36,540 nucleotides of DNA from Paludibacteraceae bacterium (GTDB lineage: Bacteria; Bacteroidota; Bacteroidia; Bacteroidales; Paludibacteraceae). Below, piece after piece: positions 16,538 to 24,114 of this stretch. Position 1 is the first letter of the stretch. Each line of letters opens with the position of its first letter. The stretch is taken from assembly GCA_017417025.1 (NCBI GenBank), contig JAFPZY010000004.1, positions 1 to 36,540 of the forward strand, in the 5' to 3' direction. Made by a program: the position numbers and the translations under genes. The notes under the pieces were generated by a model, which saw only the letters and a list, made by a program, of their open reading frames with translations, did no database searches and was not told the DNA's origin.

Positions 16538-16594
16538 GAGGGAATATGTTTAACTATAAAAACCTCGCAATGTATAGATTAATTGTATTAAATT

Positions 16595-16690
16595 ATGGCA
16601 ACACCAACATCTGAAGAAATCCAAGAGTTTTACAAAGAAGAAACTGAATATCAGGGAGCACTGGATGCATTTGATGACGCTCTTATGTAG
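16595..16690 (+). CDS. very small reading frame, 31 aa, possible peptide or gene remnant
   Basis: ATG at 16595 opens a frame of 31 codons ending TAG at 16688-16690. The product begins MATPTSEEIQEFYKEETEYQ, is acidic and helical, and has no export signal. It lies between the large lipoprotein and the terminator at 16763, so it would be on the same transcript. It could be a true small protein or the head of a truncated gene. No similar protein comes to mind. Confidence 0.35.
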   Translation: MATPTSEEIQEFYKEETEYQGALDAFDDALM

Positions 16691-16762
16691 AAGCTGTCAT
16701 TGAAGGCAATGCTACTGACGATTGATAAAGATTCTGCGAATATTCATACAAGCAGTTCTTTC

Positions 16763-16806
16763 CTTCTCCCGATGCAATCATTTGGTTACATCGGGGGAGG
16801 CTTTTT
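16763..16806 (+). terminator. Rho-independent terminator of the lipoprotein block
   Basis: CTTCTCCCGATG (16763-16774) pairs with CATCGGGGGAGG (16789-16800) over 12 base pairs, two of them G-U, around a 14-nt loop, followed by CTTTTTT. The T-run is on the plus strand only, so it ends rightward transcription from the lipoprotein genes. Confidence 0.85.
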
Positions 16807-16924
16807 TAAGTTGTCGTAAGTATTTCATTTCAGGCGACCGCCACAAGACCTTTCTCTGCCCTGCCTACAAGCGCATCTTCACGCAAATAGACAGGTGTCT
16901 GAATGACACAAACAGGAAGACGGA

Positions 16925-18058
16925 TTATCCCTTGTCACAGACAAAATCCATGTAATTACCCGGATGAACAATTGTGAATGTATGCTCCGGATAGTTTTTC
17001 GCAAAAGTTTCTGCCAGACGCGCTTTCCTTTCCTGATTCCATTTGAATTCATAGGCATGCAGTACTCCGTCTATATCTTCAATATAGTCAATCTCCTGCT
17101 GTTGCTGTGTGCGCCAGAAATAAGATTTGCCGTAGAACTGATGATAGCCATTGTGTTTTATGCGCTCGCTGATGACATAATTCTCCCATAATGCCCCCGT
17201 GTCCTGCCGCAGATTCAACGGCTTGAAATCCCCTATCAGCGCATTGCGTATGCCGTTGTCATAGAAATATATTTTGCGGCTCTTCTTCAGTTCTGCCCGT
17301 ACGTTGCGGCTGAAAGAGCGCAAATGGAAAATGACGTAAGATTTCTCCAGCAAATCCAAATAACGCTGTATAGTCAACGAATTCAGTCCCAGCATACGCC
17401 CTAATTCATTGAACGAGACCTCGCTGCCGATTTGTAATGCCAATGCTTGAAGCAACTGTTCTATTATTTCCGGTTTGCGTACATCCTGAAATGCAAATAT
17501 GTCTTTGTATAAATAACTGCTTGTTATATTGCTTAATATTTCGCGTGCTTCACCGGGATTATTGACCACATCCGGATAGCAGCCATAAATCATCCGATGC
17601 CCAAGCATGCGTCTTTCTTCTTGCATGCCGAAATGGGCAGTCAGTTCCTCGGCCGACATCGGATATAGGGTGTATTCATATTTTCTGCCGGTTAAAGGCT
17701 CATTGATAGAGTCTGCCAAATCCAGTGCCGATGATCCTGTCACTATTATTTGTTTGTCTGGAAAATTGTCCGTCAGCAGTTTGAGCGTGATGCCTATATT
17801 TTGAACACGTTGCGCCTCATCAATCATTATAATGTCTGCCAATCCTATCTCTGCCCGCAATTGGGTGGAGGTCGGATTTGTAAGTCTCTGGCGGATATCC
17901 GGCTCGTCACAATTCCAATTAATTACTTTGTGCCCGCTGCCGGAGCGCAATATGTTTAGCAATGTGGTTTTGCCTACCTGACGCGGCCCAACAATGATGA
18001 TGGCCTTGCCGCGAAACATCCGGGCTTCAATGACGGATTGTAATACTCTTCCTATCAT
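16925..18058 (-). CDS. AAA ATPase with DUF4143 C-terminal domain
   Basis: A 377-aa P-loop protein. Walker A is GPRQVGKTTLL at about residues 24-34, Walker B is IIMIDEAQRV near 95-104, and the sensor strand is VTGSSALDLAD near 125-135. The middle has a winged-helix-like region (FNELGRMLGLNSLTIQRYLDLLEKSYVIF). The C-terminal DUF4143 part is a nuclease-like fold with EIDYIEDIDG and YEFKWN, which looks like a PD-(D/E)xK remnant. This family is common in Bacteroidetes in many copies and its role is poorly known; some members act as toxin-like or mobile-element-linked ATPases. It stands alone behind its own promoter, opposite in direction to both neighbours, in an AT-rich setting that suggests horizontal gain. 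Confidence 0.9.
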   Translation of the reverse strand: MIGRVLQSVIEARMFRGKAIIIVGPRQVGKTTLLNILRSGSGHKVINWNCDEPDIRQRLTNPTSTQLRAEIGLADIIMIDEAQRVQNIGITLKLLTDNFPDKQIIVTGSSALDLADSINEPLTGRKYEYTLYPMSAEELTAHFGMQEERRMLGHRMIYGCYPDVVNNPGEAREILSNITSSYLYKDIFAFQDVRKPEIIEQLLQALALQIGSEVSFNELGRMLGLNSLTIQRYLDLLEKSYVIFHLRSFSRNVRAELKKSRKIYFYDNGIRNALIGDFKPLNLRQDTGALWENYVISERIKHNGYHQFYGKSYFWRTQQQQEIDYIEDIDGVLHAYEFKWNQERKARLAETFAKNYPEHTFTIVHPGNYMDFVCDKG

Positions 18059-18084
18059 AAATGTTTTCCTTGTCTTTTCGGGTG

Positions 18085-18114
18085 CAAAGGTACAACTTTT
18101 TTATTATAATCAAA
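18085..18114 (-). promoter_or_regulatory. promoter of the DUF4143 ATPase
   Basis: The complement of 18085-18092 is TACCTTTG (-7) and the complement of 18111-18114 is TTTG (-33), with an 18-bp spacer. The -33 lies inside the first of two 22-bp direct repeats, which could therefore affect its use. Confidence 0.7.
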
Positions 18115-18150
18115 AATTATTATAGTATTTTTTTATTATAATCAAAAATT
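18097..18150. repeat. pair of 22-bp direct repeats at the ATPase promoter
   Basis: The 22-bp AT-rich block that begins TTTTTTATTATAATC and ends AAAAATT occurs at 18097-18118 and again at 18129-18150, 32 bp apart (about three helical turns). One copy overlaps the -33 element and the other lies just upstream, the usual placement for an operator or an activator site. Confidence 0.75.
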
Positions 18151-18488
18151 CTTACGTTTTTTATTTAGTTTGCGGGGGCTGTTGGTAATGATGGCAAATG
18201 ATGCCGGAACATAAAACTGCCCCCACCGGCACAGCATCTTTGCACAAGAAAATAAAAAAATGCAAAAAAATGCATGTCGGGTGATAGATTTTTTCTCTTT
18301 CACCCCTCTTTATATTATGGAGGGGGTAAGATAGGCGGGTGGGGAGCCGTAAAAAAACGAAACAAACAAGTTGTCAGACTGCAATTCGGGGGGGCCAGTG
18401 TCAGCTTTCTTGTCCTGACTTTGTTCGGGAGATGTCCTGGGTTTTGCCGGGGGGCGAACAGGGCTGAATGGAAAAAAACACAAAAATA
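18151..18488. other. intergenic stretch without a gene
   Basis: This is the gap between the divergent ATPase and YhcH genes. I see a G/C hairpin at 18303-18325 (CCCCTC with GAGGGG) that has no T-run on either strand, and a degenerate -7-like CATCTTTG at 18235 with no -33 partner. No protein frame with a credible start is present; the frame open from 18274 belongs to an N-terminal extension of the YhcH gene that I reject. Confidence 0.5.
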
Positions 18489-18520
18489 TTTGCAAATCTC
18501 GGAAAAAGAGCGTATCTTTG
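18489..18520 (+). promoter_or_regulatory. promoter of the yhcH-glgB operon
   Basis: TTTG at 18489-18492 and TATCTTTG at 18513-18520 with a 20-bp spacer. This promoter lies inside the longer open frame that begins at 18274 and so supports the start codon at 18595. Confidence 0.8.
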
Positions 18521-18594
18521 CAGCGGATTATTGTATGCAGGTGCATACATCAACAAAAGAAAACCAACTATCGGGCGGATGCCCACAAACAATT

Positions 18595-19050
18595 ATGATA
18601 CTTGACAAAATAGAAAACGCTGACCTTTATTTTGAAAGCGTTCCCGGACTGGAGCGTTTCATGAAGTTCTACAACGACAACGACTTGGAGGAGTTCCCCG
18701 CCACAAAAGTGCGTCTGGACGGCGACGACCTCTTCGTAAACATCATCGACCTTGAGGGCAAGGAGGCGAAGGACCTGCCCATGGAGGCCCACAAGGACTA
18801 TCTTGACATACAGGTACCTCTCACTGGCGCAGAGACAATGGGCTATAAGGCGCAGGAGGACTGCCAGGAGGTTATTAAGGAATATGACGAAGGCAAGGAT
18901 GTCGAGCTTTACAACGATGAAGCGGAGACGCTGATAAAAGTGCCGGTGGGCTATTTTGTAGTGTTCTTCCCGAGCGACGGACACCGTCCTGGCATCGCCC
19001 CTGGGCAGAAGTTCAGAAAACTGATTGTCAAATCGCGCATGCAGCAATAA
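18595..19050 (+). CDS. YhcH/YjgK/YiaL family protein
   Basis: A 151-aa cupin-like cytosolic protein of the YhcH/YjgK/YiaL family (DUF386), often found with sugar and sialic acid catabolism genes. Family motifs are visible: MEAHKDYLDIQVPLTG near residue 63, YDEGKDVEL, and GYFVVFFPSDGHRPGIAPG near 120-138, followed by RKLIVK. The His and Glu residues in these motifs form the metal site in known structures. The start MILDKIENADLY at 18595 fits family length; the upstream frame includes the promoter and has no family similarity. The next gene, glgB, starts 16 bp after the stop, so the two are one operon. An epimerase or mutarotase-like role on an unusual sugar is likely, but the substrate is not known. 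Confidence 0.85.
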   Translation: MILDKIENADLYFESVPGLERFMKFYNDNDLEEFPATKVRLDGDDLFVNIIDLEGKEAKDLPMEAHKDYLDIQVPLTGAETMGYKAQEDCQEVIKEYDEGKDVELYNDEAETLIKVPVGYFVVFFPSDGHRPGIAPGQKFRKLIVKSRMQQ

Positions 19051-19066
19051 CAAACGACGAGCATAT

Positions 19067-21082
19067 ATGTCAGACACTTCCGCAAAAAAGCCCTTGAAAC
19101 TGATTAAGGACGACCCCTATCTGCGCCCGTTTGAATCGGCGATAGAAGGCAGATACGCCTATGCTCTGCGCCGCGAGCAGGAACTTACCTGCGGCGGAAG
19201 CCTGAAAGACTGGGCAAACGGATACATGTATTTCGGTCTGCACCGCACCGAGACCGGCTGGGTGTTTCGCGAGTGGGCTCCCAATGCCACAGCGATATAT
19301 GTGAAAGGCGACATGAACGGCTGGCAGAAAAGCGAGGACTACAGGCTTCAGCCGATAGGCAACGGCGTGTGGGAAGGGAGTTGGACTGCCGAGCAGATGA
19401 AGCACGGCGACCTGTACAAACTGCTTGTCGAGTGGCAAGGCGGCTGGGGCGAGCGTGTGCCGAGTTACGCCTTCCGCGTCGTACAGGACGAGCAGACCAA
19501 GCTGTTCTCCGCCCAGGTGTGGGCTCCCAAACCTTACAAGTGGAAGTGCCGCCGCAAGCCGCGTCCCGACAAGGAGGGACTGTTCATCTACGAGTGCCAC
19601 ATCGGCATGGCATCAGAGGAAGGCAAGGTGGCAAGTTACGACGAGTTCCGCCGCAATGTGCTTCCCCGCGTGGCGGAGTTGGGCTACAACTGCCTGCAGA
19701 TAATGGCGGTCCAGGAGCACCCGTATTACGGCAGTTTCGGCTATCATGTCAGCAACTTCTTCGCTGCCTCGTCGCGTTTCGGCACTCCCGAAGAGCTGAA
19801 AGCCCTGATTGACGACGCGCACAACTGCGGCATGGCGGTGATAATGGATATTGTGCACTCGCACGCAGTGAAGAACGAGCTTGAGGGGCTTGGCAATTTC
19901 GACGGCACCCCCTACCAGTATTTCCACAGCGGTGCACGGCGCGAACACCCAGCATGGGACAGCCTCTGCTTCGACTACGGCAAGACTGAGGTGCTGCATT
20001 TCCTCATGAGCAACTGCAAGTTCTGGCTCGACGAGTACAGGTTCGACGGTTTCCGCTTCGACGGCGTAACCTCTATGATGTACCTCAGTCACGGTCTGGG
20101 CGAAGACTTCAACGGCTACGGCAGTTACTTCAACGGCAACGAGGACGGCGATGCCATCTGCTATCTGACCCTCGCCAACAAACTGATACATGAGGTGAAC
20201 GGACATGCCATCACAATTGCCGAGGATATGTCCGGCATGCCCGGCCTGGCGCGTCCGCTCAAAGACGGCGGCATGGGCTTTGACTACAGGCTGGCTATGG
20301 GCATCCCTGATTTCTGGATTAAATATATAAAGGAGGTGCGTGACGAGGACTGGAAGGCAGGGCACATACTTTACGAGATGACCAACCGCCGCAAGGACGA
20401 GAAAACAATCTCTTACGCCGAGAGTCACGACCAGGCGCTGGTGGGCGACAAGACTATCATCTTCCGCCTTGTGGACTCTGACATGTACTGGCACTTCGAA
20501 CACGGGCACTCCACTTATATGGCCGACCGCGGCATAGCCCTGCACAAGATGATACGTCTTGTCACTGCTGCAACAGCCAACGGCGGCTACCTGAACTTCA
20601 TGGGCAATGAGTTCGGACATCCTGAGTGGATTGATTTCCCGCGCGAGGGGAACAACTGGAGTTACCACTATGCGCGCAGGCAGTGGTCGTTGGTGGACAA
20701 CAAGAACTTCTATTATGCCGACCTCAACCGCTTCGACCGTGCTATGGTTCACCTGCTGCGGCAGATGACACTCAACGAGCCCGTTGAGCAGTTGTGGGAC
20801 AAGGAAGGCGACCAGGTGGTGGTCTTCAAGCGCGGGAAGATGGTGTTCGTGTTCAACTGGAACGGTCAGAAGTCTTTCACTGACTATGGTTTCCTTGCTC
20901 CGGCAGGCAAATACCGTGTCCTGCTTGACACTGATGCGCGTGAGTTTGCAGGCTTCGGCCTGTCGGACGACAGCGTGGAGCATTTCACGCAGACCGATCC
21001 GCTGTATGCCAAGTCTGGCAAAGGCTGGCTGAAGCTGTACATCCCCGCCCGCTGCGCAATGGTGTTGGAGAAAGTGGACTGA
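19067..21082 (+). CDS. glgB: 1,4-alpha-glucan branching enzyme, eukaryote-type
   Basis: A 671-aa glycogen branching enzyme. An N-terminal CBM48 (FREWAPNATAIYVKGDMNGW, about residues 66-85) is followed by the GH13 catalytic barrel. The nucleophile is Asp332 in FRFDGVTSMMY, the acid/base Glu386 in IAEDMSGMP, and the third acid Asp455 in YAESHDQALVGDKT. The C-terminal beta domain closes at ARCAMVLEK. The motif set and length match the GH13_8 group that includes animal and yeast branching enzymes and is typical of Bacteroidetes. It cuts alpha-1,4 glucan and rejoins the piece by an alpha-1,6 bond. The start at 19067 (MSDTSAKKPLKL) follows the yhcH stop by 16 bp; an earlier in-frame ATG at 19025 overlaps yhcH and is less likely. 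Confidence 0.93.
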   Translation: MSDTSAKKPLKLIKDDPYLRPFESAIEGRYAYALRREQELTCGGSLKDWANGYMYFGLHRTETGWVFREWAPNATAIYVKGDMNGWQKSEDYRLQPIGNGVWEGSWTAEQMKHGDLYKLLVEWQGGWGERVPSYAFRVVQDEQTKLFSAQVWAPKPYKWKCRRKPRPDKEGLFIYECHIGMASEEGKVASYDEFRRNVLPRVAELGYNCLQIMAVQEHPYYGSFGYHVSNFFAASSRFGTPEELKALIDDAHNCGMAVIMDIVHSHAVKNELEGLGNFDGTPYQYFHSGARREHPAWDSLCFDYGKTEVLHFLMSNCKFWLDEYRFDGFRFDGVTSMMYLSHGLGEDFNGYGSYFNGNEDGDAICYLTLANKLIHEVNGHAITIAEDMSGMPGLARPLKDGGMGFDYRLAMGIPDFWIKYIKEVRDEDWKAGHILYEMTNRRKDEKTISYAESHDQALVGDKTIIFRLVDSDMYWHFEHGHSTYMADRGIALHKMIRLVTAATANGGYLNFMGNEFGHPEWIDFPREGNNWSYHYARRQWSLVDNKNFYYADLNRFDRAMVHLLRQMTLNEPVEQLWDKEGDQVVVFKRGKMVFVFNWNGQKSFTDYGFLAPAGKYRVLLDTDAREFAGFGLSDDSVEHFTQTDPLYAKSGKGWLKLYIPARCAMVLEKVD

Positions 21083-21097
21083 CAACAGGTATTCATT

Positions 21098-22174
21098 ATG
21101 ATTATGCCAAACTCTCAACATACTCCTGCTTTATTTGGACAGAAACATTCAAGCAGAGACTATTCAAAGCCATATTATTGGGGCAAGAATCAGTTTAATA
21201 GTTCTTTCCCTGCATCGTTGGTGGCATATATGCACGCGAAAAAAGTAGAGCCGGTATATCTGTGTGTTAATGCACAAAACAAAGTGCAGCACAAAACAAT
21301 CAGCTCGGAAGTTTTGCTTGGTATCAATCCGTTGGGAGACGAGGCATATTATAATTATGAGGCTGGATTTGCTCCTTTTGAGCAGTTTTATACAGGCGAG
21401 CGTGAGAAAATTGACCTTGTGATGTTCAATCGTATGACCAACAAGCCGACAATCGGATTGGAAGTGAAGCTGACAGCTCTGCCTGACAATACTACAAAAG
21501 ATTTGGATGAGGGGCAATATAGTTGTGAAATTGTTGTGCGTCCGCCCACAATCTGTTTTCTGGCGTGCAGCATTTGCCAGCATTATAACACTGATGCCAA
21601 GCGCAACAGACTGCAAAAGATTTTAAGCGTTGTTCCGCAAATCAATCACTGGGAAGAAATAACGGATGTACTGCCGCATTACGGAAAAATAGAGGAGGCG
21701 GTTCTCCTCATCTCTAAAGATATGTACAAGCATCAAACCCCGTTGATGATACAGCCGGTTTGGAAAACAGAAGGAGGAAAAATGCGTCTGGCGGAAGATT
21801 GTCTTGATGTCTTTGTTTGGTCGAATCTGGCAACTATTCAGATGTTTTGCTCACAAGACAAAGAAGGTAATAATATCAGCCGGTTTCAGAGAGCGGTAAT
21901 CTGGTTGTACAGAATGTTGTTTGACTATTCTGTTTATTCACATTTTGATTATGTGCGTATTATCAAGCAGCACTCATACAATTATGCCAACGACAAAGCT
22001 TTTGCATTGAGCGGTAGGCGTACATATCCGTTTCTGGCTTGTGAAGAACTGACTCATCCGAGAATAAAGAAAAGTGAAATAAGGAATATTATACTTGGCG
22101 GAGGACAGAACCTGTTGAGTCCTGAAAGACGTTTTGATGCAGTATTGGTGAATAGCCCGGATATATTCGAATGA
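21098..22174 (+). CDS. type II restriction endonuclease, HindVP family
   Basis: A 358-aa protein that I match to the HindVP restriction enzyme family by several stretches: WGKNQFNSSFPASLVAYM (about residues 28-45), IDLVMFNR ... GLEVKLTALPDNTT (about 107-130), CLDVFVWSNLA, and the C-terminal ILGGGQNLLSPERRFDAVL. The D...EVK arrangement (IDLV, then GLEVK) is a likely PD-(D/E)xK catalytic site. HindVP cuts GRCGYC; the same site is expected here but not proven. It starts 15 bp after glgB with no promoter I can see, and the partner methyltransferase starts 1 bp after its stop. The gene is AT-richer than its neighbours, which points to horizontal gain. Confidence 0.85.
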   Translation: MIMPNSQHTPALFGQKHSSRDYSKPYYWGKNQFNSSFPASLVAYMHAKKVEPVYLCVNAQNKVQHKTISSEVLLGINPLGDEAYYNYEAGFAPFEQFYTGEREKIDLVMFNRMTNKPTIGLEVKLTALPDNTTKDLDEGQYSCEIVVRPPTICFLACSICQHYNTDAKRNRLQKILSVVPQINHWEEITDVLPHYGKIEEAVLLISKDMYKHQTPLMIQPVWKTEGGKMRLAEDCLDVFVWSNLATIQMFCSQDKEGNNISRFQRAVIWLYRMLFDYSVYSHFDYVRIIKQHSYNYANDKAFALSGRRTYPFLACEELTHPRIKKSEIRNIILGGGQNLLSPERRFDAVLVNSPDIFE

Positions 22175-22175
22175 T

Positions 22176-23144
22176 ATGAGAGTTGTCGATTTGTTTTGTG
22201 GTTGTGGCGGCTTGAGTCTTGGCTTCCGAAACGCAGGGTTTGATATAGTCTGCGCAATGGATAATTGGGACAAAGCCCTTGCAGTGTATAAACAGAATTT
22301 TTCTCATCCTTCTCTCAACATTGATTTGAGCGACGAACGGTCGGCTGCGGCTATAGTAGCAAAATATGCACCGGATATGATAATAGGTGGTCCGCCTTGT
22401 CAGGATTTCTCTTCGGCAGGGAAGCGCGACGAGGATAATGGCAGAGGGGGGCTGACGCTTTCATACGCACACATAGTCGCAACAGTTCGCCCGAGATGGT
22501 TTGTTATGGAAAATGTGGAAAGGATACAGGGAACCAGGAAACTGGTTGAAGCTGAACAGACTTTCAGGGAGGCAGGGTATGGACTGACAGAGTGTGTGCT
22601 TGATGCCTCTTTATGCGGTGTTCCGCAAAAGCGCAGACGCTTTGTTATGATAGGCTGTTTAGGCGCAAGAGACGATTTTATGTCTGGTTGGATTCAAAGA
22701 AACATTGCCCATGCTCCAATGACCATCAAAGATTATTTTGGGGATAAAATAGATTTTGAATACTATTATCGTCATCCGCGCAGTTATGCCCGTCGCGGTG
22801 TGTTTTCCGTCTATGAGCCGAGTCCGACCATAAGAGGTGTGAATAGGCCTATGCCGCAGGGATATAAGTTGCATCCTAATGACCCTGTCAAATCTTTGGA
22901 GGGAATAAGACCGCTGACCACCAAAGAAAGAAGTATGATACAGACTTTTCCGGAAACTTTCCGTTTTTCGGGAACAAAAACGGAGCAGGAGCAGATGATT
23001 GGCAATGCTGTCCCCGTAAAATTGGGCGAGTTTATAGCCGAAGCTATCTGGCAATACAACAAATCAGAGGCTGAACGCTTGGCAAGGCAGACATCATTGT
23101 GGCAAACATTGTTTGATTTGCCTAAGAAAGTGGCAGTGTTTTAG
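22176..23144 (+). CDS. DNA (cytosine-5) methyltransferase of the HindVP-type system
   Basis: A 322-aa C5-cytosine methyltransferase. Motif I is DLFCGCGGLSLGF at residues 5-17, motif IV is GGPPCQDFSSAG with catalytic Cys75, motif VI is ENVERI, motif VIII is QKRRRFV and motif X is GNAVPVKLG. The target recognition region between VIII and X is short (about 90 residues). It protects the site cut by the upstream endonuclease. The order is endonuclease first, methyltransferase second, with 1 bp between them and no controller gene, so the balance presumably depends on translation or on an internal promoter not visible to me. Confidence 0.93.
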   Translation: MRVVDLFCGCGGLSLGFRNAGFDIVCAMDNWDKALAVYKQNFSHPSLNIDLSDERSAAAIVAKYAPDMIIGGPPCQDFSSAGKRDEDNGRGGLTLSYAHIVATVRPRWFVMENVERIQGTRKLVEAEQTFREAGYGLTECVLDASLCGVPQKRRRFVMIGCLGARDDFMSGWIQRNIAHAPMTIKDYFGDKIDFEYYYRHPRSYARRGVFSVYEPSPTIRGVNRPMPQGYKLHPNDPVKSLEGIRPLTTKERSMIQTFPETFRFSGTKTEQEQMIGNAVPVKLGEFIAEAIWQYNKSEAERLARQTSLWQTLFDLPKKVAVF

Positions 23145-23183
23145 AGATAAACAATAAATTCACGAATAAAGCAAAGAACAGTT

Positions 23184-23993
23184 ATGAGAGTTATTATTGA
23201 GCCGGATTATGAGCTGGTGAGCAGCTGGGCTGCCAACTATGTCGCACGTCGTATAAACGCATACGCACCCAAAGAGAGTAATCCGTTTGTGCTGGGACTG
23301 CCTACCGGCTCGTCGCCGTTGGGCATGTACAAACGTCTTATAGAACTTAACAAACAGGGGAAAGTAAGTTTTCGCAATGTGGTGACTTTCAATATGGACG
23401 AGTACGTAGGCCTGCCCGAAGAGCACCCTGAGAGCTACCACAGCTTCATGTGGAACAACTTCTTTTCGCACATCGACATCCCGCGCGAGAACGTGCATAT
23501 CCTGAACGGCAATGCTTCCGACCTTGAGGCGGAGTGCGCCCGTTATGAGGCAGAGATACGCCGCTTCGGCGGAGTGGAGCTGTTTGTGGGCGGCATAGGT
23601 CCGGACGGGCATATAGCCTTCAACGAGCCGGGGTCGTCGCTGTCCTCGAGGACAAGGCTGAAAGAACTGACGACCGACACCATAATTGCCAACTCGCGCT
23701 TCTTCGACAACGACGTGACCAAGGTGCCGCATACGGCTCTGACCGTAGGTGTGGGCACAGTTATGGACGCGCGCGAGGTGATGGTGCTTGTCAGCGGACA
23801 CCAGAAGGCGCGCGCACTGCTGCACGTCATTGAGAAGCCTATAAGCCATATTTGGACAGTGTCGGCGCTGCAGATGCACCAGCACGGCATCATAGTGTGC
23901 GACGAGGCCTCATGCGACGAACTCAAGGTCGGAACCTACAAGTATTTCCGTGATATAGAGAAGAATAACCTTGACCCTGCGACGCTGCTGTAA
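23184..23993 (+). CDS. nagB: glucosamine-6-phosphate deaminase
   Basis: A 269-aa NagB, full family length. It turns glucosamine-6-phosphate into fructose-6-phosphate and ammonia in amino-sugar catabolism. The phosphate loop is [11 protein letters not shown] at residues 39-49. The proton-transfer residues are in NMDEY (Asp72) and [17 protein letters not shown] (Asp, His and Glu of the active site). The C-terminal [12 protein letters not shown] is also typical. It starts 39 bp after the methyltransferase, with no Bacteroidetes promoter visible in the gap; one upstream of the inserted restriction genes, or a weaker one, may serve it. Confidence 0.95.
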   Translation: MRVIIEPDYELVSSWAANYVARRINAYAPKESNPFVLGLPTGSSPLGMYKRLIELNKQGKVSFRNVVTFNMDEYVGLPEEHPESYHSFMWNNFFSHIDIPRENVHILNGNASDLEAECARYEAEIRRFGGVELFVGGIGPDGHIAFNEPGSSLSSRTRLKELTTDTIIANSRFFDNDVTKVPHTALTVGVGTVMDAREVMVLVSGHQKARALLHVIEKPISHIWTVSALQMHQHGIIVCDEASCDELKVGTYKYFRDIEKNNLDPATLL

Positions 23994-24114
23994 CAGCAGT
24001 GTGGCTATTTATCAGTCCAATGTCGGCTTGCTGCAAAGAGGTGGCAGGCTGATATTGTTTGTTGCGCGGCATAGTGGAAATATGTGCGCTTTCGTTTACA
24101 TGATTGGCGGCGGA

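Noticed and set aside
16722-16955. 77-codon plus frame over the terminator
   Set aside because: It translates the terminator stem and runs into the ATPase end; no support as a gene.
18235-18242. CATCTTTG as a promoter -7 box
   Set aside because: First base deviates and no -33 lies at the right distance.
18274-18594. N-terminal extension of the YhcH protein
   Set aside because: It contains the promoter at 18489-18520, and family length fits the start at 18595.
19613-21121. 502-codon minus frame across glgB
   Set aside because: Antisense of a well-matched branching enzyme; no domain or start context.
23994-24114. Terminator between nagB and priA ends
   Set aside because: I looked for a stem with a T-run on either strand in this convergent gap and found none convincing.
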